Positions 28,112 to 37,300 of a stretch of DNA of 64,000 nucleotides are shown here, piece after piece. Made by a program: the position numbers and the translations under genes. The notes under the pieces are model-generated. The model was not told the DNA's origin. It was given only the letters and a program-made list of their open reading frames with translations, and did not search any database. The DNA comes from Polyangium jinanense (GTDB lineage: Bacteria > Myxococcota > Polyangia > Polyangiales > Polyangiaceae), in NCBI RefSeq assembly GCF_028435365.1, contig NZ_JAGTJJ010000036.1, forward strand, positions 1-64,000. The letters run 5' to 3'. The number at the start of each line of letters is the position of its first letter. Within the stretch, counting starts at the first letter, position 1.

Positions 28112-28960
28112 TCAGAGGCGGACGCGTTCGATGCGTCGCTCGATCACGTCGAGGATCCCGCGGGCATAACTGGCCCCGGCGGTGCGGGAGAAGCGGCGGC
28201 GAGCGTCGTCGGTCGCGTTGTCGACCAGGTAGCCGTGCTCGACAGTGGAGAGCATGTCGACGTCGCCCACGTCGTCGCCGAAGCCCAAGGCTCGGGAGCG
28301 CGGGATGCCGAGGCGATCGAGGACGAAATCGGCGACCTGGCGTTTTCCGACGCCCCGCGGCACGAAATCCACGTCGTAGGCGCCCTCGGGTTCGCCGAGC
28401 GCGGGGTGGCAGGGATAGACGTGGACGCCAATCCCGTGGCGCTCGGCGACCTTGTGGAGGATCGAGGCGATCTCGAGGTGCCGGCCGCGACCGCTCGGTT
28501 GAAACATGTAACTGTCGATGCGTCTGCCCGCTTGCTCGCGGCGGATCAGGTGGACGCCGCGGCGGAGGAGATCGTCGAGCGCGGCGGCGACGCGGGCCCT
28601 CGAAAAGCCGCTCTGCGCCACGCGGGCGTCCCATTCGGCGACCGGGCGGCGGCCTTCCTCGCGGGTGAAGAAATCGAGCTCGGCGCCCCAGGAGCTCGCG
28701 ATGAAATGGGGCACGACGCGCAGGCCGTGGGTGCCGACCGTGGCGGCGACGACGTCGATGGGCCCGTCGGCGACCCAGCCGAAGACGAGGCCGAGCGCGG
28801 AGGCCTCTTCGAGGAGGAGCTGCTCGAGCGAGCGCCGATCGCGGCGGCGCTCGGGCGAGCCGTCGTGCGCGAGGTAGGTCTCGTCGAAATCGGCGAAGAC
28901 GACCCAGCGCGGGGCCGCGATGCGCGGCAGATACATGCGGCGATCACCGAGCGGCGGCAT
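28112..28960 (-). CDS. HAD-superfamily hydrolase (Cof/sucrose-phosphatase-like)
   Basis: This 282-residue protein has HAD motif I 'VFADFDETY' (both Asp, about residues 23-25) and motif IV 'GFGDDVGDVDML' (about 235). Between them lies a C2-type cap, so it resembles sucrose-6-phosphate or mannosyl-3-phosphoglycerate phosphatases. It should hydrolyse a sugar phosphate in the cytoplasm. An in-frame ATG at 28936 would give a shorter form that still has all motifs. No other sugar-phosphate gene is near, so the substrate cannot be told. Confidence 0.82.
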   Translation of the reverse strand: MPPLGDRRMYLPRIAAPRWVVFADFDETYLAHDGSPERRRDRRSLEQLLLEEASALGLVFGWVADGPIDVVAATVGTHGLRVVPHFIASSWGAELDFFTREEGRRPVAEWDARVAQSGFSRARVAAALDDLLRRGVHLIRREQAGRRIDSYMFQPSGRGRHLEIASILHKVAERHGIGVHVYPCHPALGEPEGAYDVDFVPRGVGKRQVADFVLDRLGIPRSRALGFGDDVGDVDMLSTVEHGYLVDNATDDARRRFSRTAGASYARGILDVIERRIERVRL

Positions 28961-29269
28961 GGCGCGTCCATCGCACGGCCCGCATGAAATGGCCGGGGTT
29001 CGGGTTTTTCAAGACAAGCATGGGATCCATTCCTTCGCGAACGAGGCCAAAGCCGTAAAGAAAGACGTGGCCCCCGAGGCGCGGGACGAGGGAGGCCACG
29101 ATCGGCCGCGGCGAGGCCCTCGGCCGCCGGCTCCCCGTCCATGACGCCAGCCGTAACCGAGATTATCATGCAATGGCATGAGGCCGACGGAAATCGACGC
29201 CCAGATCGGACGTATCCAGTCCGATCTGGGCGCCCGAGATATTTTCCGTATTTATCGGCTCTACGCGGA
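28961..29269. other. Non-coding interval between HAD and DUF4142 genes
   Basis: This stretch holds the likely promoter of the phosphatase gene and a strong hairpin at 29198-29232. No gene is convincing: the frames across it are antisense extensions of neighbours. Confidence 0.5.
29198..29232 (-). terminator. Perfect 14-bp hairpin 3' of the DUF4142 gene
   Basis: CGCCCAGATCGGAC, loop GTATCCA, then the exact complement GTCCGATCTGGGCG. It lies 38 nt after the stop of the DUF4142 gene on the minus strand and is followed there by TCGATTTCCGT, a weak T-rich stretch. An intrinsic terminator is likely; a mobile or protein-binding palindrome is possible. Confidence 0.6.
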
Positions 29270-29872
29270 TCAGAGCCCGCCGCCCGGGGGCGTCGGGAAG
29301 CGGCTGCGCAGGCGCCGCGCCTGGGTGAGGTGTGTGACCATCGAGCTGCGCATCTCGTGCAAGAAGGTCTCGAGCTCAGCCGAATCGGCGTTCGGGATGA
29401 GCTGCGCGTCGAGGAGCGTGATCGCGCGCTGGTGCATGGCGATCTGCGCGTCGAGGAAGGTGACGTCGAACTGGTTCTGCGGCACGGTCCGCAACTGCTC
29501 GGCCATGCGATCGGCCTCGCGGCGGAGGTTCGACTGCATCTCGCTCCCCTCCTGCTTCACCCGGAGCTTCTCCTGGAGCGCCTGAATGCGCGTCTCGGCC
29601 TCCTCGTGCTCGTCGCCGATGCGCTGCGCGTAGGTGCGGACCGCGTCGTTCGCGGTCCGCTGCTCCGCGGTCTTCGCGTTCTTGATCTCGCCTTGATCGA
29701 TGGTCGACACGACGGCCAAAATCTGTCCGTCCGAGATCGGCTCCGAGGGCTCCTCCGTGGCCTGACCCGGGCGGTTGTTCCCCGCCTCCGTGCCGCAGCC
29801 CCACACGCCCACGGACGCGAGCGCGAAGAGCAGGAAGGCGCGGCCGAAGGATCGATGGAATGCGTGAGCCAT
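29270..29872 (-). CDS. DUF4142 family lipoprotein
   Basis: This 200-residue protein is taken from ATG 29872 with GAGAGGAG 7 nt upstream; the frame is open further upstream but without support. The signal ends in VWGC. The mature part is a four-helix, ferritin-like DUF4142 domain: 'ISDGQILAVVSTIDQGEIKNA', 'AQRIGDEHEEAETRI' and 'FDVTFLDAQIAMHQRAITLLDAQ'. DUF4142 proteins are periplasmic and often stress-related, with unknown biochemical role. The metal-like residues Glu/His in 'DEHEEA' and 'AMHQRA' are present. Confidence 0.85.
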   Translation of the reverse strand: MAHAFHRSFGRAFLLFALASVGVWGCGTEAGNNRPGQATEEPSEPISDGQILAVVSTIDQGEIKNAKTAEQRTANDAVRTYAQRIGDEHEEAETRIQALQEKLRVKQEGSEMQSNLRREADRMAEQLRTVPQNQFDVTFLDAQIAMHQRAITLLDAQLIPNADSAELETFLHEMRSSMVTHLTQARRLRSRFPTPPGGGL

Positions 29873-30105
29873 GCGTCGTCTCCTCTCAAAGGCGCCGCCC
29901 GCTCGCTTCGGCCAAAGCCGAGATCCACGCGTCAGCGCCCCCATGGCCATGAAGCCCCGCGGCGCGCGGCGAGAGCCGGTGGCACCGTCTCCCGAGGTCG
30001 GGGGGCACCGGACGGCAACATGCTTTCCGCCCGGGTCGTTGTGCCTCCGCGCTGCGTGGTGTAAGTGGGGCCGAGCGCGGCGCTCCCGCCGCACCGCTCT
30101 TCCGC

Positions 30106-33100
30106 ATGGATACGACCCCCATCGAGCGAAGCCTGCGAAGCGCGGAGACCGGGACGCTCGTGGTGGACAGCCGCCTCGTCGCCCGCGTGATCAAGCGGCA
30201 CCGGCGCATCGTGGGCATCGGGCTCCTGGTGCCGCACGCGTCGTGTTACGCGCTCGGGAGGGACGAGCTCCTCGCGCTCGTGCCAGCCGCGGAGCTCGGC
30301 GAGGCGGGAAAGAAGCTGCCGGAGCAGGTGGTGCTCCTGCCCCGGCCGAAGGGATCGGAGATCCTCGACGCGTCGCCGGCCGAGGTGCTGACGCGGCTCT
30401 GGCGCGGGGCGTTCCACGGGCGTGTGCACCTCGCTCTCGAAGCCGCGCGGCGCCGCGGTGCGCTCGATGAAGCGGCGATCCGGGCGCGGATCGATCGGAT
30501 CGGGCAGACGGAGTTCGACGAGATCCGGCGCGTGCTCCGGGCCGACGATCTGCTCCTGCCCCCGGCCGACGACGCCGAGGTGTACACGGAGTTCGCCGCG
30601 CTCTTGCTGGAGCTGCACCACTTCGCCCCGCGCCTCGTGGCGAGGACGTTCCCCACGCTGCGAGACACGTCGCGCGCGCTCGCGGTGATCGGCGGGGACG
30701 TGGACGCGCGCGCGCTGCTCGCCGCGTGCCGGCCCGGGGGCGCGGCGGAGCCTTCGGAGACGCCGTTCGGCAAGGAGTCGACGACGCCGACGTACTCGGC
30801 GCTCCCCGCGCTCGACGTGCTCCCCGCGTTCCTGTCGCGGCGGGCGACGACGGTCGCGGGCGCGCAGAAGCTCGTGGCCCAGGCCGAGAAGGCGCGCGCC
30901 GAGGGGAACCACGTGCGGGCCGCGCTCTCGCTCCTCGCGGCGATGCCGGCGGCGGGCGAGGATCAGCAGGTGAAGCTGCGCGCCCAGGTGCAGCGGGATC
31001 TCGACGCGCTCGGCGCGCGGCTCGACGCGGCGCTCGTGGGCCCGGGCGAGAGCGCGGAGGGCGCGCCGCGGGTGCCGTGGACCTCGTCGCTGATGCCGCT
31101 CGCGGTGACGGCGAGCGAGAGGCAAGCGCTCAGGTACCCGGTCGAGGCACGGCTGCTCTACGATCTCCAGCGGGCTTGCGTGGCGCACGAGCGCGGGGCG
31201 TCGGCGGTCGATCTCGTGACATGGGCGCTCTCGCTCGGCGATCGCCCGATCGTGCGGAAGCTGCCAGCGACGCGGCCGCTCAAGATCGCGCGGCACCTGC
31301 GGAACGCGTTGCAAAAGCTAAGGCACGTGGAGATGCCGTCCGCGGATCGACGGCTCATCGCGCGGCTCCTGCGCATGGCGGTGCGGCGGGCCGAGGAGAA
31401 CGTACGGAAAACGCTGCGGCCGGTCATCGAGGGGACGCTCGACGGCGTGGGCCTCCGGCCCGCGAGCGTGCCCGAGCGCGTGGCGCGGAAGAAGCTCGTC
31501 GAGGAGCTCTGCGATCAGGTGGTGGTGCGCGGGTTCTTGAGCATCGGGCAGCTCCGCGACGCGCTCTCCAGAAGCCAGCTCAAGATGGGCGACGTCGGGC
31601 TCCCGGGTGAGCTCGTGCGCGGCGATCCGCTGCTGCTCGCCGACAAGGCGCTCGATGTTTCGCTCGACGGCGTCTACCGCCGCGGCGAGGTGTACCTGCG
31701 CGCCTTGCAAAAAGTGTCGAGCGTGTTCTTCGGCACGAAGCTCGGTCGGCTCGTCACGCTCTTCGTGATCCTGCCGGCCGGTGGCGCGTTCGTGGTGCTG
31801 GAGGGCTTGCAGCACATGGTCGGGCCGGCCGCGAAGGCGCTCGGCTTCGTGCCGCCGCACCTCGTGAGCACGCCGTCGTTGCTCGTGACGACCGCCGTGC
31901 TCTTCGGGCTCATCCACAGCGAAGCCCTCCGCGCCGGCGCGATGCGGCTCCTGTCGATGCTCGGCCACGCGCTCGCGGCCGTCTTCGTGCGCCTGCCGCG
32001 GTGGGTCTTCTCGCTCGGGCCGATCCGGCGCGTGCTGGAGAGCGGGCTTGCACGGGCGCTCGCGCGCTACGTGCTCATGCCGCTCGTGGTCGCGACGATC
32101 CTCTACCTGGCCACGCCTCTGCGCGACGTTCCCGGCGTGATCGGGCCGCTCGGCGCGGCAGGCGTGTTCGTGGCGGCGAGCGTGCTGCTCAACACGCGGG
32201 CGGGCCTCGTCGCGCAGGAGGTCGTGTTCGACCAGATCGCGCTCGGCTGGGAGGCGCTCAAGGGGCGCGCGCTGCCGGGGCTCCTGCGCCTCGTGATGAG
32301 CATCTTCCGCGCGATGCTGGAGGTCTCGGAGCGCACGCTCTATCGGGTCGACGAGTTCCTGCGGTTCCGTGAGGGCGACAAGCGCGCCACGATCCCGCTC
32401 AAGGCCGCGCTCGGGCTCGTGTGGTTCTTCGTGGCGTACGTGATCCGGCTCTACATCACGCTGCTCATCGAGCCCGAGATCAACCCGGTGAAGCACTTCC
32501 CGGTGGTCACGGTCGCGCAGAAGATGCTGATCCAGCAGCTCGCGGAGATGCTGACGGTCATGAACCACGCGCTCGCCCCGCTCGGCCCGGTGATCGGCGG
32601 AACGATCGCGGCGACGACGGTCTTCCTCTTCCCGAGCGTGTTCGGCTTCCTCGTGTGGGAGTTCAAGGAAAACTTCCGCCTTTACCGCGAGAACCGCGCG
32701 AAAAACTTGGGCCCCGTACCGATCGGGCATCAAGGCGAGACCGTGGGCACGCTCATGCGCCCAGGCTTTCACTCGGGCACGTTGCCCAAGCTGTACGGAA
32801 AACTGCGGCGTGCGGCGCGGCGTGCGGATCTCGACGAGTCGCGTGGCATCGAGCACGGGCACGGCTCGCTGCGCGGCCTGCAGGAGCAGCTCGACGACCT
32901 GCGCGAGACCGTGCGGCGCGCCGTCGATCGCGAGGTGAGCGGTCTGCTCGCGGCCTGCCCCCGCTTCCGCGCGGGCGTCATCACCGTGCAGAGCGTCGAG
33001 CTCGGCTCGAACCGGCTGCGCCTGGAGCTCGCTTGCGACGCGATCTCCAAGGCAAAGACCGTGATCGCGTTCGAGGAGCAGAGCGGGCTCGTCGTGGCGA

Positions 33101-33561
33101 GCGTGACCGAGCCAGGGTTCGTCGATGCGCTCGACGGCTCGGATCGGATCCTCTTCGAGAACGCGATCGCCGGATTTTACCGCATGGCCGGCGTGGATCT
33201 CGTGCGCGAGCAAATCCGCGCGGCGCTCGGCGAAGACGTGCCGTACGACATCGCCGACGAGGGCCTCGTGCTCTGGCCGGGCGAGGGCTATCGGACCGAG
33301 GTGATCTACACCCTCGACGCCGGCTTCAGCGGCCCGCTCGTGCCGCCCGTGGTGCGCGGCGAGCGCCCGGCGATCGAGCCCAAGCCGCTCGATTTACGGA
33401 AGATCCTGTTCCGCGATCAGCACATCCCCTGGGCCGAGTGGGCCCTGTCGTGGCGCGAGGAGGTCGCGGGCGAGGCGCCGCGGCGGGTGCTCTTCGGCGC
33501 GTCGATCCTTCCGCCGCCGCAGCGCGAGCGGGAGCGGGTCGCGCGCCTGGCCTCGGCATGA
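30106..33561 (+). CDS. Large uncharacterised membrane protein (1151 residues)
   Basis: The protein has a soluble N-terminal part (about 1-540), a central block of roughly seven membrane segments (about 545-880; for example 'LVTLFVILPAGGAFVVLEG', 'YVLMPLVVATILYLATPL', 'GLVWFFVAYVIRLYITLLI') and a soluble C-terminal part (about 880-1151). I recognise no domain. The N-terminal region has helical, RDD-like charged stretches. The frame is uninterrupted and dense in G/C at third positions. Its TGA overlaps the ATG of the lipase gene, so the two are translationally coupled. Confidence 0.8.
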   Translation: MDTTPIERSLRSAETGTLVVDSRLVARVIKRHRRIVGIGLLVPHASCYALGRDELLALVPAAELGEAGKKLPEQVVLLPRPKGSEILDASPAEVLTRLWRGAFHGRVHLALEAARRRGALDEAAIRARIDRIGQTEFDEIRRVLRADDLLLPPADDAEVYTEFAALLLELHHFAPRLVARTFPTLRDTSRALAVIGGDVDARALLAACRPGGAAEPSETPFGKESTTPTYSALPALDVLPAFLSRRATTVAGAQKLVAQAEKARAEGNHVRAALSLLAAMPAAGEDQQVKLRAQVQRDLDALGARLDAALVGPGESAEGAPRVPWTSSLMPLAVTASERQALRYPVEARLLYDLQRACVAHERGASAVDLVTWALSLGDRPIVRKLPATRPLKIARHLRNALQKLRHVEMPSADRRLIARLLRMAVRRAEENVRKTLRPVIEGTLDGVGLRPASVPERVARKKLVEELCDQVVVRGFLSIGQLRDALSRSQLKMGDVGLPGELVRGDPLLLADKALDVSLDGVYRRGEVYLRALQKVSSVFFGTKLGRLVTLFVILPAGGAFVVLEGLQHMVGPAAKALGFVPPHLVSTPSLLVTTAVLFGLIHSEALRAGAMRLLSMLGHALAAVFVRLPRWVFSLGPIRRVLESGLARALARYVLMPLVVATILYLATPLRDVPGVIGPLGAAGVFVAASVLLNTRAGLVAQEVVFDQIALGWEALKGRALPGLLRLVMSIFRAMLEVSERTLYRVDEFLRFREGDKRATIPLKAALGLVWFFVAYVIRLYITLLIEPEINPVKHFPVVTVAQKMLIQQLAEMLTVMNHALAPLGPVIGGTIAATTVFLFPSVFGFLVWEFKENFRLYRENRAKNLGPVPIGHQGETVGTLMRPGFHSGTLPKLYGKLRRAARRADLDESRGIEHGHGSLRGLQEQLDDLRETVRRAVDREVSGLLAACPRFRAGVITVQSVELGSNRLRLELACDAISKAKTVIAFEEQSGLVVASVTEPGFVDALDGSDRILFENAIAGFYRMAGVDLVREQIRAALGEDVPYDIADEGLVLWPGEGYRTEVIYTLDAGFSGPLVPPVVRGERPAIEPKPLDLRKILFRDQHIPWAEWALSWREEVAGEAPRRVLFGASILPPPQRERERVARLASA

Positions 33562-34358
33562 ACCACGCAAAGGGCGCCGTCCTCCTCGCGCTCGTGCTGT
33601 TCGCGCCCGCGTGCGGGCGTGACACGCTGCCCGAGCCTCCGCCGGGGAGCGCTGCCCCGAGGACCGAGGCGAAGGCCGCATCCGGGCCGCCCGAGGCCGC
33701 GGGGATCCGGTACCTCGAACGCGTGACGGGCGGCGCCGCCGCGACCGAACGGCTGCCGCTCGTGGTGGCGATTCACGGGCTCGGGGATCGTCCGGAGTCG
33801 TTCGTTCGGCTGTTCGATCCGATCGAAGGTCGCATGCGGGTCGTCGTGCCGTACGGGACGACGCCGTACAGCGACGGCTTCTCGTGGTTCCCGCTCGCGC
33901 GTCGAGATCCGGCAAAACTGGCGGAAGGCACGGCACTCGCGGCCGACGGGCTCGCGGCGATGCTGGAGGAGCTCGAACGATCGCGGCCCACACGCGGTCG
34001 GCCGATCGTGACAGGGTTTTCCCAGGGAGGAATGCTGAGCTTCACGCTCGCGGTCAAACACCCCGAGCGTATCGGCGAGGCGCTTCCCCTCGCCGGCCTG
34101 CTCGCGCCGCCGCTCTACCCGAGCTCGTGGCCGATGGGAAAATTCGCCCCAAAGGTCCACGCATTCCACGGCGACGCGGACACGATGGTGCCGCTCGCCG
34201 GCGCGACCGAGACCGTACGCACGCTCGTCGCGGTGGGCTTTTCGGCGGAGCTCACCACCTACCCCGGCGTGGGGCACACAGTGAGCGCTTCGATGCGGGG
34301 GGATTGGCAGAAGGCGCTGGAGGCAGCGGCCGCGCGGGCCGCCGCCTCCCATCCGTGA
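33558..34358 (+). CDS. Alpha/beta hydrolase lipoprotein (phospholipase/carboxylesterase or PHB-depolymerase type)
   Basis: This 266-residue protein starts at ATG 33558, overlapping the upstream stop (ATGA). The signal ends in a lipobox-like APAC (Cys19). The catalytic triad can be seen: Ser in GFSQGG (about 156), Asp in 'HGDADTMVP' (about 212) and His in 'GVGHTVS' (about 244), with the oxyanion motif 'VVAIHGLGD'. This fits the carboxylesterase/lysophospholipase family. It probably acts at the envelope on esters or lipids. Coupling to the 1151-residue membrane protein suggests a shared envelope role. Confidence 0.88.
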   Translation: MNHAKGAVLLALVLFAPACGRDTLPEPPPGSAAPRTEAKAASGPPEAAGIRYLERVTGGAAATERLPLVVAIHGLGDRPESFVRLFDPIEGRMRVVVPYGTTPYSDGFSWFPLARRDPAKLAEGTALAADGLAAMLEELERSRPTRGRPIVTGFSQGGMLSFTLAVKHPERIGEALPLAGLLAPPLYPSSWPMGKFAPKVHAFHGDADTMVPLAGATETVRTLVAVGFSAELTTYPGVGHTVSASMRGDWQKALEAAAARAAASHP

Positions 34359-34362
34359 CGGA

Positions 34363-37300
34363 TTACTTGCGGCTGCGACGGCGCAGCCGCGCGAACACGG
34401 CGCCGATCAAGCCGAGCGCGGCCGCCGCGGGCACGACCGGGCTCTTCTGCTCGTCACCGACCACGGCGCAGCCGCAGCCACCTTCGTCCTCGACGATGAT
34501 CGGGCCGCCGCCGGCGCCACTGCCACTGGTACCGACGCCCGCGCCGCCGCCCTCGCCGTTGCCCGAGCCAGGCTGAACGGTCACCTTCACGAGGTCGCTC
34601 GCCAGGCCCTTGCCGTCGGAGATGGTGAGCTGGAACGTGAGGGTCACATCGACCTGCGTGTTCGGCGCGACGAACGTAGGCTTCGGCCCATTGTTCGGCG
34701 TGAGCGCGACCTCGGGCCCTTCCGTCTGCGTCCACTTGTACGTGAGCGTGTCGCCGTCCGGATCGTTGCTCTTCGAACCATCGAGCGTGACCTCGTCACC
34801 GCCCGACACCACGAGATCCGCGCCGGCGTTCGCCACGGGCAGGCCCACGCAGTTCGTGCTGTCCTCCACGATCGACGCGAACGGCTTGTTCACCGCGCCC
34901 TGCACGTCGATGTCGTCGATCTCCCAGCCGTACGCGCCGGCCGCCGGATCGGTGCCGATCCGGAAGCGCAGCTTGAACGTCTTGCCGGAGAGCGAGCTGC
35001 CGAAGTTCAACGTCATCGTGTTGAAGCCCGGCCACGCCGCGTTCCGGTTCGTGAACCCTTGGCGATTCCCGAGCGGGTTGTCGGAGATGTTCGTGATCGT
35101 GCCGGTGTAGGGCACCATCGCGAACTGGGCCGCGTCCTGCCAGCTCTGCCCGCCGTCCGTCGAGATCTCGATGACGGCGCCGTCGTAGTTGACGGTGCCA
35201 CCGCCCTGCGGCGGCGGACCGACCTCGAACTCGTGGCGGTGCTTCAGCGTGACCGTGAGCGGCCCGGGGCCCGCGACGATCGCCGGCGACTCGTACGCGG
35301 TGTCGCTCAGGCTGCCCGAGTCCACGCCGTGGAAGACGTGGTTCGGCGGGCCGTTCTGGATGCGGTTCCAGACCCGATCCGCGCCATCGCCCGACCTCGT
35401 CCACGTCTCGATGTCGCTCTCGGCGCTCTCGATCGCGGCCGACTCCGGCACGTTGTCGTAGTTGATGTACGGCACCTCGACGAGCGTCGACTTGGGCTCG
35501 CACGTCTCGGCGCTCGTCACGGCGATGTCGAGCTTGACCGAGCTGATGCCGGCGACCGAGCCGTCGAGCGCGACGTCGATCGTGGCCTTGGCCGTCCCGA
35601 AGGGCGGGACCGTGCCGAACTGCACCTGCGTGCCGTTCGGGAACGAAATGCCCGCCTGCTGCGCCGTCACGCTCGCGACCGCGTCCGTGAGGGGCGCGAC
35701 GCCCGTGTTCTTGAGCTCGATCGTCACGCGGCCCGACTCCTGGGCGTCGAGGCGCCCGTCGGAGTCGCAGGACTGGACGGTGTCGTCGAGCCCGCCCGCG
35801 AGGTCCGAGACCGAGGCCTTGACCTCGAAGCTCTCGACCACGCCGATGTTGTCGCCCGAGTCGCGCGGCGGCGAGACCGCGCACGAGCCCGCGCCGCGCT
35901 TGGCGAAGGCCTGGGCGAGGATCTCCATGTCCTTCAGGTCGACCGTGGACGCGGCCATGAGGATCGCGTCACGCTGCTCGAGGTACGTCGCGTCCGGCGG
36001 GACCGTCTTGAGCGACGCGACGATGTAGTCGGCCATGCGGCGGCGAGCCCCTTCGAAGTCGTAGGGCGCGCCCGGCTGCTGGCTGCGCTTGAGCAGCGCG
36101 ACCGTCGCCTCGAACATCATCGTCGCCCACACCTCGCCGGCGTTGTGCACCTCGGAGTTCGGCGCGGGGATGACGGCCATCGGGTGATCCGGCAGCGCCT
36201 GATCGTCGGCGATGTGCCGGTAGGTCAGGCCGTTCTTCGTCATGTCGGTCGAGTACGGGACGCGCCGGATGCCGTAGTAGCCGCTGTCGCCGAGCGTCGC
36301 CGTGGCGTAGACGCTCATGCCGAAGACGCCGTCGAGATCGTCGCCCTCGCGCAGGGCCATGTGGATCGCGACCGTGTCGCCCCAGCCCTCGCCCATGCCG
36401 CCGCACATGTTGGAGCCGCAGTATGCGAGCCGGTTGTGCAGGTAGTGACCCCACTCGTGCGCGACGATGTGGTTGTCGATCGTGCCGTCGCGCTCGACGC
36501 CCGCCGCCGAGCGGACCATCGTGGCCGTCACATCGCCGCCCATCATGGCCTGCTTGATGGCGTTGCCAGAAGCCAGCGTGACGGACAGGACGGGGATGTT
36601 CAGGGCCTGGTTCGGCTGCCCGTTCGGCATGTACGGCGGGGCGGCCTCGTTCAGGTGGTTCGCGAGGATCATGCCGATCGCGCCCGCGGCCTGCGCATTC
36701 ACGGCCTTCTGCTTGAACGTGCAGGCGCCGCGATCGATGACGACGATCTTGCCGGTCACATTGTTCTTGATGGACTGGCAGCCGTCGCCGAACGTACCGG
36801 GCGTCTCGTTTGTCGTGGTCGTGGACTGGTCGTCGACGAGCGCGAGGGAGCCGGTCGTGTTGAAGACCTGCAGCCCGAATTCGGCCACGTCGGTGCCGTA
36901 GCCCGTGCCGCCGGGGTTCGTCGTGAGGCTCCGCGTGCTCGCGCCCGACCAGAGGTACATCTGCATGATCGGCGATTCGCCGTCCGCAGGCGTCTGCATG
37001 TTCGCGTTGTTACGGCTCTGGTTGTTGAGCGCGTCGTCCTGCGCCTCGGCGCGGAGCGCATCGCCTTCCTCGCCGCCGCGGCCGTAGTTGCTCTTCTGCG
37101 CGTTGCCCGCTTTCTCGTCGAAGCCCGAGTCGTACCAGTAATCGTGCAGCCAGTTCGTCACGTAGAACAGCTGCGTGGCGGCGGCCATGATCTGGTTCTG
37201 GTTCGCCGTCGGCGCGAGGTTCACGTCGTAGACCCGATCGAACGTGCCGGGGGCCGTGACGCTCGGGCGCGTGTCGCCATTGCCGAAGCCGTCCGGCTGG

